DNA of 64,000 bases, taken from contig CM057451.1 of assembly GCA_016271365.2 (NCBI GenBank), positions 371,835,501-371,899,500 on the forward strand, in the 5' to 3' direction. The translations under genes and the position numbers were made by a program. The notes under the pieces are model-generated. The model saw nothing but the letters and a program-made list of their open reading frames with translations, had not been told where the DNA came from and ran no database searches. The stretch is from Neoceratodus forsteri. Taxonomy: Eukaryota > Chordata > Ceratodontiformes > Ceratodontidae. Shown here piece after piece: positions 31,793 through 42,766 of the stretch (positions are counted from its first letter, which is position 1; each line of letters begins with the position of its first letter).

Positions 31793-32018
31793 TGGGGCTG
31801 GCAGTATAGCCTAGAGGTTAGAGTAACAAGCTGTGACTGAGCTTGGCACATCCAGCACACAGACCTGGGTTTGATTTCCACAACTTCTACTTGTATACTG
31901 TACGACTCTGAGCAACTCACAACCTCCCCAGTGCTCCCAGGTCGCCCCTGAAAACAGGCACCGGTACCTAGTGGACCTTACCTGGTTACCAAAGATTAAA
32001 ATAAAAAAATATAAAACT
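31793..32018 (+). mobile_element. tRNA-derived SINE
   Basis: The A-box region is TGGCAGTATAGCCTAGAGG and the B-box region GGGTTTGATTTCC. The body contains ACTCTGAGCAACTCAC and the tail CCTGAAAACAGGCACCGG, then TTACCTGGTTACCAAAGATT and an A-rich end. The tail is shared with the SINE at 20153-20580, but the head and body differ. Confidence 0.75.
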
Positions 32019-32106
32019 ATATATTTAACACATAAGGTTGAAGATATTTCATTTCTCTCCCAAAAGGCAGAAAGAAGAAGGATCCCCACCCTTCTGTATG
32101 CAGGTA

Positions 32107-32440
32107 AATACAGGTTACTCACCTGTAACAGGAGTTCTAGGAAGGGTATATGTTGTTCATCCACACTTATTGGCAGGTCCCTCGCCACTTTAAATCTTGC
32201 CAGAAGGTCTTCAACCTGGCTCCTCCCACCCACCCGGGTGGTAAAACTCTCGGCTCCGCCCCATGACGCCAGGTCTAGCCCGCTAGAAGCCAGGTTGTGC
32301 GTCGAAGCCGGGGAGGCCGGGTGGGTCGTGTGGATGAACAACATATAATACCATTCCTAGAACTCCTGTTACAGGTGAGTAACCTGTATTTCTAGGGACA
32401 TGGATATGCTGTTCATCCACACTTATTGGCAGACTCCTAG
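32107..32440 (-). repeat. DIRS 3' terminal repeat plus internal complementary region
   Basis: The left arm 32111-32166 (from CAGGTTACTCACCTGTAACA) is the reverse complement of 32330-32389 (to TGTTACAGGTGAGTAACCTG), with about 160 bp between. Beyond it, TATTTCTAGGGACATGGATA is the reverse complement of the right tip near 37515-37534. The ICR therefore joins both tips, as in DIRS elements. The region could fold into a long hairpin. Confidence 0.8.
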
Positions 32441-33450
32441 CAGTTCTCCGGGAGGAGGGAGGCAAGGCGCACACCCCTATTAGGTAGAAAGACTGGAGAA
32501 CCGAGGCCCCGACCAGCACCCTGGCGTGACCCAAGGTCGATGTGGAAGGGGAACGGTAAAGCCTGCTTCCGGGCAGAAGCCCTGCGGATATCCTGGACCG
32601 GAGTGTCCTTGGAAGCAGCCACCGATGCAGTGGAAGGATGGGTTAAAAAGAGCGCTTATCCCTCAGGGAGGCTCCATGCCCACCAGCCTAAAGTGGAGAC
32701 CTTGCAGGGGTGACCCGGCCGCTCGTCTTCCACTGGGCTGCAATCTGCCAGATCGCTGGCTTCAGCGAAGGTGATGAACAGCTGGCAACCTCTCCCGAAC
32801 CTTAAGCTCCACGCCCACGAGGTGAGCGTAAAACGGTTCCCACGGAACCTGAATATGGCCTCCGAGGTGTGAATGAGGATAAACCCCGACAGAGGCAATA
32901 CCCCCGAAGGGAAGACTCCGCCACCGCCTCCGGAGGAACTTCGGGTGGGGCACAGGACAACCTAGTCCCTGTGGAAGACCAGGATAGGGAGGTTAAAGGA
33001 GCGCCTGGAACTCTCCCAGCCTTCTGGATGGCGGAGTGGCCCCAAGAAGGTGTTCTTCCACAAGAGGTGGGGGAAAACGCACCTGTGCAAAGGTTCGGAT
33101 GGCTTGCTCATGAGCTAAGCCCATACCAGCAAGGATCCCGCAGAAACAGGGATAGTCTCCCAAAGGAGGAGGCATGGTCAAGGCCTAGACGTGCCAGACC
33201 ACCCTTCTCCGTACCACCAGCTACCCTCCGGCCCACGCCCGGAAGACAGTGGTGACCGCAGAAGCACCCAGAGGGTTGTTGACCGAAGCCCTGGTCTAAG
33301 GATGGACCGCAAATGGTCCGGAATGCTATGCCCAGGGACGGGGAAGGGCACCGCCCTATCCCATCATTGGAAGAAGGAAAAACTTCTCCCAAAGGACAAG
33401 CATCTTGGCCGACTTCTTAGCAGAACGCCTCGAAGGTCGAGGACCTTGCC
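32440..33450 (-). pseudogene. DIRS tyrosine recombinase (decayed)
   Basis: Recognised by position and by fragments such as KDTPVQDIRRAS and FHIDLGSRQGAG in the frame 32622-32437, which resemble the C-terminal YR block (IADICNVTTW...HYALDV) of the copy at 55.1 kb. Frames are short and shifted. No intact catalytic set can be traced. Confidence 0.45.
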
Positions 33451-35180
33451 GAAAGACCCTAGGCCTGGCCCCTAGCCGCACAGGGGACGGCCAACAGGTG
33501 CAGGGATTGAAGGTCCAGATGGATAACCTTCCCCTGAAAAGGAAAGACAGGACCGGCGGACTAGAGACCGTCTCGGAGCCTGGGGCTGAGACGAGGAGAG
33601 CTGGATACCAGCACTGGCAATCCAGTCTGGGGCTACCAGCATCACCTGCGCCAAATCCTCCCTCACCTTGCCCGTGAGGTCAAGGGAAATGGGGAGAGGC
33701 ACGAGGGGCCGGGGTCCGTGGCCCGATGGCATCCCCACAGCAAGCCTTGCTGAGGCGGGCAAAAAACAGTCTCGGCCTAGTATTCTCCCGGAGGAAAGGG
33801 AGAAGATCCTGTGCCACCCCCGGCAGGGGAGACGCTCATGAGGCACAGCCTACGCCCGGCTCAGGGCCGCAGCCAGGGAATTGGGCTCCTGCCATGAAAT
33901 GGCTAGGAAGCCTCGACTACGCAACCGTCCAATGCGGAGAACCTCCTTGCACCGAGACAAGGGGATAGACCGAACCTGGCAGAGTAGGTAGCACATGGTC
34001 TTGGAATAATCCAACTTGGACTTAGACCACTAGACCCCGTACAAGCGGAGCGAGCAGTGCCGGCTAATCGAACCGTCTGTCTCCAGCGAGCAGGAAGGAC
34101 ATCGGGACTCACAAGAGGACCAGAGGTGACGCACTCTGTATTCCCCAAGATGGGCACCCCACCCATCCGAGAAGTATCGGTTGGAGAAGACCGGCAACTC
34201 AGGGCGAACAAGCAGGATAGTCTCCTGCCGAAGTTAGAACGGTCCAAGGGAGCGTTCTCCTAACTCCTGGGCTGTAAGTCACGAACTGGTCCACGGGACA
34301 CGGGTGTGACCTCTGGCTGGCCCCTCCCACTAAGAGAAGGCCGCCCTGAGGCCCAGGAGGAGCAGGAGGTCCTGGCAGGACGTAATTTCCCGGCCAACCC
34401 GACCGGCAAAGGAGGATGAACCTCGGCCTGTTCGCCCGGAGCTGAGCTCGGACTCAAAGTCGAGCTTAGTCCCGAAGAAGCTTCACCGCTAAGATACGAG
34501 TTCTCACTCGGCTCCCGAAACGGGAGACCAGTCTGCCTTCCGGGTGGGGGTGACATCCGGACCCTTCCATGCCGCAGAGAGTGCTGAGCAAGGAAGTGTT
34601 AGGAACTCGTAAGCAGCTCCCCCGCAAGAAGGGGTGGAGCCTCCCCCAAAAACGGACGGAACGAGGAGTAGGTACATCCTGGAGACCAGGAAACAGCTAC
34701 ACGCCACGTTCTGAAGATGGAATGTCTGCAGAAGACAGACCATCCAGGCGTGCGGGAGGATGGGCGCAAGCCCCCGTCCGTATGAGACCAGGAATACCTG
34801 GACACGAACCCAGGGTTGAATGGGGGGGGGGGTCCACGGCCTTCCTGATCATCTCTAACTAGAGAGCCAGGCATGTCGGACGACCGACACAGGGGCAGTG
34901 AACTCAAATTCCCCGTGGGGCAACGGCTCAAAGGGGATCCGCTCGCAACTTGCGACAGGATCCACCCTAAATACCTCCAGAACGAGGTGCGGAGCCGTCC
35001 CCCCACGGGAAAACCCAGGCTGGGACGACGGAGCCGGAGCAATGCCCCTTGGCCCGTCACTGAGCAGGCTTAGAGGGGGAGGGAGCCGAGGAGCCCCTCG
35101 GTTTCCTGCCTCTCCGCTTCCTTTTGGAGGAAGATGCTGGTTTGGCAACAGGCCGCCCAGCGCATGCCTGCTGGCCCTCA
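33450..35180 (-). pseudogene. DIRS RT-RNase H (decayed)
   Basis: The N-terminal RT signature is divided between frames at 35181-34855 (HLVLEVFRVDPVASCERIPF) and 35060-34599 (VGGRLRTSFW, then SRYSWSHTDGGLRP, a shifted version of SHYFLVPK-like sequence). Further down, VREDLAQVMLVAPDW (33846-33472) corresponds to the linker after RNase H (QGDKMILIAPFW in the 56 kb copy). Multiple frameshifts. Confidence 0.6.
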
Positions 35181-35986
35181 TGCTGGGCCAGGGGGGCCCC
35201 AGGGCTCAGGGGGCAAAGGGGCTTACGCAAAGGCTGACGGCTGCCCTTGACCCCGTGGGCGAGAGTGACCGAGTCCGGAGTGGCATCGGACTTCTCGGGC
35301 CCATGGATGTATCCCTCCACTCCAGGGCCGAAAAGGTCAGTCCCCAAGAAGGGGATGTCCGCCAACTCATGCTGGTTTTCCAAGGAGAAGGATGTTAACC
35401 TCAGCCACGCCCTGCGGCGCATGGCCACTGCGGCCGCCACCGATCTGGCACAGGAGTCGCCTAGATCCAGAGCCGTCTGGAGCTGCTGCTTCGCCACCGT
35501 CCTACCCTGGTCCCGCACCTGTCGAACCGTGGTCCACAGGTCACCTGGGAGATGAGGGAGAACCTCGTCCAGGGAGCCCAAAAGGGTGTGGGAGAAATGT
35601 GCCATCAGTGCAACCGAGCTGGCCTGACGGAAGCCTAGGGAGGACGCAGCGTAAACCTTACGCCCGACACTGTCCATCCTTCTGGACTCCTTGTCAGGGG
35701 GTCTGTCCACATCCCCAGCATTTCCAAGACATTGGAAAACGTCGTCAGTAATTATCCCTTCAGCTGAGGGGTGCTCCGAGAAACCGGGCAGAGAACCGAC
35801 CGGGATAGGATACCTCCGAGCTACCCTGGCCGAAGGCGCAGGGCAAGAAGTAGGCCGCCGCCATAGCTCCAAGGCTGGGCCCACAATAGCCTCAGCCACT
35901 GGGAAGGCCTCCGTGGAAGAACCCCTTCGATCCAGAATCTCCAGAAGGGGGTAAGGAGCCCAATCGGAGATGGGCTTAAGCTGCAT
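35057..35986 (-). pseudogene. DIRS gag, C-terminal 309 residues
   Basis: The longest clean gag frame in this family. It has ALELWRRPTSCPAPSA, PDKESRRMDSVGRKVYAASS, ALMAHFSHTLL and LDLGDSCARSVAAAVAMRRR. The motif PFLGTDLFGPGVEGYIHGPE corresponds to PFNGVYLFGPQAEQALEATQ at 58.2 kb. The end is a basic tail (KRKRRGRKPRG). It presumably forms the retroelement core particle. The N-terminal half lies in other frames at 36000-37263. Confidence 0.7.
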
Positions 35987-36020
35987 TCCAGTAAACTCTG
36001 AAATGAGCTGAAGTAGACCC

Positions 36021-37263
36021 TTAGAAGACGATGGGCTGTCGTCTACTGGATGTTCCTGGGAAGACCCGGGGTCCTCCCGTCAGGAAACATGGCAGAGCCT
36101 GCTCCAGGCTCCGAAGGGTCTGCAAAAAGCTGCCGCAGGCCCGAGGCACTCTTCGTCCACCGGGGGCCGGCAGGAGTGAGGGAACAGAGTGACCTGAAGG
36201 ACAGGCCACGGTCCGGCCTGGACTCCGCCGAAGGCGGAGGGGCAGCGAAGGTCGAACGAGCAACCGGTCCTGGAGAAGGCTCCTCGACCGATTTGAACGG
36301 CTGCCAACCAAGCGGCGACTGCTTGCTATCTGGAGAATGAATCGGGGTCGATTGAAACCCAGACAACTGCTGTCACCACATAAGTTCCTCGTTAACACCG
36401 ATGCCAACGGCATCGAAACCGCTCCTCATCCGAGGAGGGGGACGAGGAAGAACGGCCAAGCCACTTAACCCGGTGCTCCGACCGAGAACGCCAAGATCGG
36501 CGTGAGCTGCTAGACTGAGAGGTAGACCAAGACCCAAATCCTCGGGGTAACCAAGGGCGGGCCTGGGAAGAAACGGGGAGCACCCGCTCCTCCCTCGGCT
36601 CGGAAGAATGGACCGAGGGCTGTCGACCCGAAGTGGAGGACAGAACCTCGACTTCCGCCAAAGGCGGCGGGAAGACGGCCTCAGCAGACCCCCCGAAAGA
36701 CGGGTCGAGAGACTCGACAACGTCGATGGGGAATTTAGCCGGCTGATCTGACGGGGGTACCGTGAGGCCAGAGGCCGAAGCCTCGACCGAAGTCGAGCTG
36801 GCACAATGAGGGAGGGAAAATTTCCCGCCCCGACAAAGAGACTTCGCCGCTGCCCCTTACACATAGGCCGAGAGACAGGTCAGGTTCCCTCTCCCTTGGA
36901 GGAGAGGGAATGACGAAGCTCCCTGAACGAAGCTGAATGTAAGGAATCCAAGGAGAGCGGGATAAGCTCCGCAACCGAAGGAGAGGGAAGGGGAAACCCC
37001 GTCCCTTCCCCGGCAGGATAAGACTGCAGAGAAACAGTCGAAGCGGGCACCCGCCGGTCCGATGGAATCTCCGGAGCAGAAAAAACTACCGGATGTCCGA
37101 GCCCCGAACGGGCCGCGCGGTCCTCCGGAGAGCTGACCAAAAGGTCAGAACAAAAGTTGCAAGCCCGAGGATCGTGATCCAAGTCCAGGCAAAAAGAGCA
37201 AGTGGAGTGCGAGTCCCTCCTGGAGGAACTAACCGTACGTCTCTCAGGGCCGGAAAAAGCCAT
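36021..37263 (-). pseudogene. DIRS gag, N-terminal half (frameshifted)
   Basis: The frame 37263-36880 starts MAFSGPERRTVSSS and holds a Cys cluster (CSFCLDLDHDPRACNFCSD), the same position as in other gags. Ser/Arg/Pro-rich, acidic frames follow (36864-36373 and 36413-36021). Separate frames show at least two shifts. Confidence 0.6.
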
Positions 37264-37379
37264 CGCCGCAGCGAAGAAGAAAAGATCGAAGATTCAAGGA
37301 TACTTTAATAAATTTGAAGACCGAACTTTTCAGGAACCAGTCAAAAACGCAGAACGCTAAGGAGGGAACCTGAGCTTCC

Positions 37380-37534
37380 AAGCGGTAAGGAAGATCTGGA
37401 GTCATGGGGCGGAGCCGAGAGTTTTACCACCCGGGCGGGTGGGAGGAGCCAGCTTGAAGACCTTCCAGCAAGATTTAAAGCGGCAAGGGACCTGCCAATA
37501 AGTGTGGATGAACAACATATTCATGTCCCTAGAA
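37380..37534 (-). repeat. DIRS 5' terminal inverted repeat
   Basis: GGAGTCATGGGGCGGAGCC, ACCACCCGGGCGGGTGGGAG, AGCAAGATTTAAAGCGGCAA, AGTGTGGATGAACAACATAT and TCATGTCCCTAGAA. It is the reverse complement of 32120-32290 and the homologue of 960-1131. Confidence 0.85.
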
Positions 37535-37537
37535 TCT

Positions 37538-38395
37538 GGTTTTACTGGGAAAACTTGAAAAATGGTCTGAGTTATGGCAATTAAGGTTCAATGCAAAGAA
37601 GTGCAAAATAAGGCACCTGGGAAGAGAGAACCCTGGGGAGAGCTACAGGATGGGGGCAGGTGCTGACGATAACCAAGGAAGAAAGGGACCTGGAGGATAT
37701 TATTTTAGATTACCTAAAGGCATCAAAGCAGAGTGCAAAAGCTATAGGGAGGGCCAGTGGCATGCTGGGGTGCATAGACAGAGGTATCACGAGCAGGTAG
37801 TGGGAGGCGGTGATGATGCCATTGTATAAAACACCAGTGAGGCCTCACCTGGAGTACTGTGTGTAGTTCTGGAGGCCGCACCTTTGCAAGGAGATTGACA
37901 GGGTTGACGTGGTCCAGAGAAGGGTGGGCAACCAAGATGGTACAGGGGTTGCACCACAGAACATATGAGGAGAGATTAAAGGACCTCAATATGCATTGGC
38001 TGGAAGAGAGGAGGGATTGGGGGGATATGATAGAAACATTCACGTACCTCAAGGGCAGAAACAAGGCACCGGGGGGGGGGGGACATCTTCCAATGTAGGA
38101 GTACAAGAATGAAGGGGCATGAAATTAAATTGGAGGGAGACAGATTAAGAGGAAATGTGAGAAAGTTTTTCTTCACAGAGAAGGTGGTGGACACATTTAA
38201 CAGTCTGCCACAGGAGGTGGTGGAAGCGAGCACAGTGGAGCGATTTAAACATGCACAGGGGAACCCTGAGGGATGGAGGAGTGATGAATAGCCACTGACC
38301 ACATAGGGTCAGAGGCCATAAACAATTATAGGGCTTACGGGCAGACTGGATGGGCCTGGCGGTCTTTGTTAGCCAACAAATTCTGGAAAGGCGGT
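37538..38395 (+). mobile_element. CR1-like LINE, 3' end
   Basis: The RT C-terminus and 3' end: LRFNAKKCKIRHLGRENPGE, then MPLYKTPVRPHLEYCV and FWRPHLCKEIDRVDVVQRR are all CR1 blocks. The untranslated end has GGGCAGACTGGATGGGCCTG. It is 5' truncated against the DIRS element at 37534. Several frameshifts are present. Confidence 0.85.
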
Positions 38396-38869
38396 ACCTT
38401 ACAGGTCCCCACAGTAACATTTTGAAACTTGTATAAAATGTCACTGTGGGGGATTTCCCTGATGGGGTTTCACCCTTGCGTCGGTACACCAGACATAACC
38501 ACCTTTTTCCACTCAACCAAGAAGGTATCCTGTCTTAGTCTATCTGTCTCTTTCTTGCTGTTGCTCTCTTTCACCATTGGTCTGCCCAGAAACTCTGGTC
38601 GTTGCTGACCTTGAAGGTCCTCTCTGAGTTCTCTTCGCTCTCTTTTCTCTCTCTGGTTGGCTGATAGTTTAGTTTTTGTTTCCCTTCCTTTCCTTTCCCT
38701 GTCCAACTCAGAGTTAACAATCTTTAGAAGGGGGGCACAGCCAAAAACAGACTGATGTCTGACAGGCAGAATTTCACCTGTCGACATCGGAGATGTCTCT
38801 ATGCCGAACGTTGACAACAATGTTGTCGTATCGGCATAGGTAAACAGTTATGTCCCTACTAGTCCTGAA
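38396..38869. other. Unassigned segment with two palindromes
   Basis: It holds two short inverted repeats (38407-38451 and 38801-38836) and, on the minus strand, a 116-residue frame (38820-38470) made largely of Lys/Arg/Glu, with RKGRETKTKLSANQREKRER. I do not recognise it. It may be part of an unknown element, since the palindromes bracket most of the segment. Confidence 0.35.
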
Positions 38870-39744
38870 AAAGGAAACCACAGACAGCAACTCAGAACTG
38901 GAGGCGCAGCCATACAGAGGATTGACAGAAAGTTGAAGGAAAAGCACCGCTCTGCAGGAGCAAAGAAAAGCAGGATAGAAACCGGATCTCACCCATGCCT
39001 AGAGCAGGACCTCGAGGAAAGGACCTAATTCATTATACACCTTAATATGAGACACTGGGAGAAGACATGCCATCTGCACTCAGGACAATGGCAATTAGGT
39101 ACAACCCGTCTCCAGGGGAGAGCAGAGGAGTACTTCTGTCCAGATCAAGAAGGGATCCTGCGGTAGGTAGACGTGTGTGTGTTTTGGGGGGGCCCGCTGG
39201 CTGCTAGGAGTAGCTGTGGGAGGAAACACTAGGAAGAGGACTTGGTGGGCTAGGTGAGACTCACCAAGATGGAGAACTGCAACAGCTGGGCATACAGACA
39301 GGCTATCACCTTGGCTGTAAAGAAGTAGTGGGGCTATGTAACCCCAGACGGTCCGCCCACAGCAAGATAACCCAGCAGGAAAGCAGCACCCCCCCCCCAC
39401 CGAGAGGATGTTTGCAGAAGGGATAGTCACTCTGTCTGGGATTCCCAGCAAGGGAATCCCCTTGACTGTTTGGGGAGGGGGTATAGAAATATACCCTTGT
39501 ACAGCTCAGAATTATGTCAAAGACCTCTTGGCTTAAGAGGCAGACAAACAAGGAAGCCAAGATGCAGAGCAGTTCACCATCCCTCCAGGGTCAGGGAGAC
39601 ATGGATGAAAGTAGGAACCTACTTGCTTGGCAGAACAGGATTTCCCACAGGGGGGGCCCTGTCACCATCCAATGCCCCCAGTGGGGGGATGCAAACAGGT
39701 AGGAGGTACTGCCCTGAAACCTGGTCATGAGGAGAAGGTGGGAG

Positions 39745-39860
39745 GGAAGTTATGATTAATGGTGAAGATATCTGGGAAGATAAAGAATTATGATGAGTAG
39801 GTAATTTTCATATCTTCCATAGATCAATCTTCACCATTTTATCACAGGAGGGTGAGTACA
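39745..39860 (-). repeat. DIRS internal complementary region
   Basis: ATTAATGGTGAAGATATC, AAGATAAAGAATTATGATGA, TTTTCATATCTTCCATAGAT and CTTCACCATTTTATCACAGG follow in order, with the same junction word TTTTCATATCTTCC as at 5830 and 24630. Confidence 0.75.
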
Positions 39861-39899
39861 AGCTACCACCAGAGGTGGTGTTGGCAACCCTGAGGGCAA

Positions 39900-42381
39900 T
39901 GGTTATTCCTTCAGCCTCCTGTGGGGGAGAGAACGCAGGGAGGCAGAGGCCCTTTACAGGTTGGGCAGGACCACAGGTTGATCAGGGGCAGGTGGAGGTT
40001 TTCGACATGGGAGATGGAAGGCGCCCCACTAACTTACACCTGGCCCTGTGGGAGAAAAACTGGGCTCCCTGGTAGCATGAGGCAGTCACCCTTCGCTGGG
40101 CCAGGGGTGACAATTGGGAAAGGTGAAGCAATGCTGTCTGCCTGATGCAGACCATTGTTCCCACCAGCCTGGAAGCTACCTCACTGGCGTCGTAAGATGC
40201 TCTTGTTTGGTGTCTCGCTAGCTCCAGGCCCCAAGCGGAAAAGCTAATGGTTTGCCTGGTTGCCTCAAAATCTGGCATAAACACTAGGGGTTGCCCCAAC
40301 GTCATCCACAGGAACCTGCCATAGGTAGCCATGTGGGCCTTGTGTGCAGCAATGCACATGAGAGAGCGCTGCACCGAAAAGAGACTGCGGCCCCAACAGT
40401 CTAACTCAGCTGAGTCCGAGTCAGGGGGGTGATCACGCTCTGGGCGATGGTGCCCGGAACAAGTATCCAGGAGCTCCACATCAGAGATTGGGTAGGGAAG
40501 GGCTCCTGGAGACCCCAGGGGTGCACAATACTTGTGCTAGACATCCCTCAAGGCTGGGGAGGGGGCACAGGGGCGGCACCAGACGTTCCTGGATGCTTCT
40601 GTAAATGGCTGAGGCCACGGAGGTATGACTGTTGTATCAGTACTGAGCTCTCGAGGAGGGCCAGCATCGGATGGGCAGGACTGTGTGCTGCAAAGTCGTT
40701 CAGGTGCAGGTCTCTCAACATCCCTGAAAGGAAGTGCTGATAGGAGGCATTATCAGCATCAGAGCAGAGGTGGACCGATGAGTCCTCTTCCTCAGAAGAG
40801 GAAGACGGGGATGAGGAGAACTTGCTTCAGAGCGTGGTGGTGCAGGGGTCTGTAGCCAAAAAATGGCCTGGTCTTGGGCACTAAGGTACTGGGGAAAACG
40901 CATTGGTCGATACTCTGAATTGCTCCTAAGTTAATGGCCCCTTGGGACTGTAAATATCTGGGGGTGGGGAGGGAAGGAGAAGGATTGTGGCAGACCATGG
41001 AAGGCACTCTGCCAGGGCTCTGAGACTGGGCAGGGGACACCTTCCCAGGGAGGGGGCTGTGCATTTTGGCCACCTCTGAATGCCCAACCATGGAGGGGCA
41101 AACAAGGCGGGGTCCTTGAGGAGGATTCCCTTGGTGGAGATGCCAGAGACGTGCAGGTTCTAAAGGGCACAGGCTGCCCCTGTTCACACCTACTGAAGGC
41201 CCAATCGGGTCAGTGGAAGAGAGAAGGCCACAGTCAGCACTCCTGCTCCTAGCTGAGACCCCTGGTGCACGAGCCATGGAGAATGGCACCGACCTGGACT
41301 TTCCCACTCCCACCACACCATTAGAGGATCTGGCCCTTGAAGAAAGCCTAGCTGGTGACAGGAAAAATGAGAAAGAGGAGTAAGGCTGACGGTGACGCTG
41401 ACAGCCCCTTTGCCACCGCCAATGGTGCCAGAATCAGAACTGGCGCCGGCCACAGCACCAGAACCTGAACCAGAGACGGTGCCAACCCCCAACTCAGCAC
41501 TTGCCACAGCATCGCCCCCTCCAAGGCACCAGAGACAGCACCGGACATTTCTCCGATAATGCACATAGCACCAAAAGACACTGAGGAGGCAGTGCCACAG
41601 TCAACACTGGTGGGAGAGCTCTCCAGTTTTCCTGACTCCAGAGGCCTCACACTAGGTCTAGAAGGGCCTCATGACTCTGTGGAGCAAGGCAACCACTCAG
41701 GATCAACCCGATCGTCCTCCTCTGAGGTGGTGGAGGAGATCATGGAGATCTCTACGGAAGCAACCCCTGAGATCCTCCCTTTCCTGGTGCCACAAGTGGC
41801 AGCAGGAGGGGCCAAGCCACATGGTCAGTACTGCCTTGCTCACCTGACGAAAATAAAAGGACAGGAGCCGAGGCAGTACGTGACTGCAACATCGAGGGGC
41901 CCACCAGGCCAGCATGGGCCGAACGTATAGCTGCGGCACTGTCACCAGGGGCATTTGGATCGTCGAAGAGGCACTGGACTGTGAGGGGTGCTCAACAGAC
42001 CCCACAGAGGGGGGCCAATTGTCCACCAGATCCCTCACGCAGGCCTCCTGCCTCAGTGAGTCAGAAAACGGCAGAGGTCTGCTCTCCCTTGGTACATATG
42101 GTACCGGGGAGGGGCTCAGAAACCTGGACCTGGAGTCCCAGGTGTGATGGCACCCTCCAAAAGTTGGAGGGGTCCATTCCCAACTTCATTGCAAGGATCT
42201 CTAGTGTGCGGTAGTCCACAGAGAAGCATGTATTGCATGTATCCATATTATGGTGCCGACCCAGGCAGGTAAAACATCGGTCATGGTGGTTGGCGGATGA
42301 CATACTCTCTCCGCAGGGGCACCGACGTATGGGGGAAAAGCCTGCCTTGCAAGGCAATTCTTTATGTCCCTGACTGGACAT
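39900..42381 (-). pseudogene. DIRS gag-like ORF1 of the gag-only element (broken)
   Basis: It starts at ATG 42381 with MSSQGHKELPCKAGFSP, then a clean Cys cluster: CPCGESMSS, DRCFTCLGRHHNMDTCNTC. This is the best-preserved example of the motif in the window. The acidic middle is broken, with degenerate repeats around 41400-41520. The C-terminal frame 40479-39982 contains HKAHMATYGRFLW, HQTRASYDASEVASRLVGTM and F.GAQFF. Several shifts are present. Confidence 0.7.
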
Positions 42382-42766
42382 GACTGATGACAGAAAATAG
42401 TAAACGAAAAAACACAGAAAGACTCTGCGCCACACTAGGGAACAAAAATAAAAAAGCAAACACTGAGCGGTGTCGAGTGAGCAACGCAGAACCAAGAATT
42501 TCTTGATGGCATAGTTCTGATTCACTCCCACAGAGCAGCAGGCTGCAGCCTTGATGGCGGGAAAAACAGAACTGAGGAGGAAGGAGTGTCAGCATCGGTT
42601 ACTGGCCACTCCATGAGCGTCACATCATGTGTCGGCCTTGTGGGCAGTGCTGTCTCAGACGAAGACTCCTCTCCTCAAAATTCTTAAAACTACACATTCC
42701 CGTGGGGTCCAGCTCCTCCGGCTGTACCCACCTGTGATGAATGGTGAAGACTGATCTATGGAAGAT

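Larger units (their letters stand above)
32107..37534 (-). mobile_element. Full-length DIRS retrotransposon, decayed
   Basis: 5.4 kb with every expected part. On the minus strand: 5' terminal repeat (37380-37534), gag (37263-35057), RT (about 35180-34300), RNase H (about 34300-33450), YR (about 33450-32440), ICR (about 32325-32440) and 3' terminal repeat (32107-32290). The terminal repeats are inverted copies over about 150 bp (CCCGGGTGG and GTGTGGATGAACAACATAT landmarks). GC content is high and frames are broken in many places. Same family as 1-1131. Confidence 0.85.
38870..42766 (-). mobile_element. Gag-only DIRS element, left end missing
   Basis: ICR at 39745-39860, gag at 42381-about 39900, 5' terminal repeat at 42540-42766. 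The part left of the ICR (38870-39745) resembles the frame-free spacer of the element at 23058-31165, but no 3' terminal repeat is found. There is no RT or YR. Its right tip, GTGATGAATGGTGAAGAC...GGAAGAT, abuts recombinase sequence of another DIRS element at 42767. The left boundary is approximate. Confidence 0.7.
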
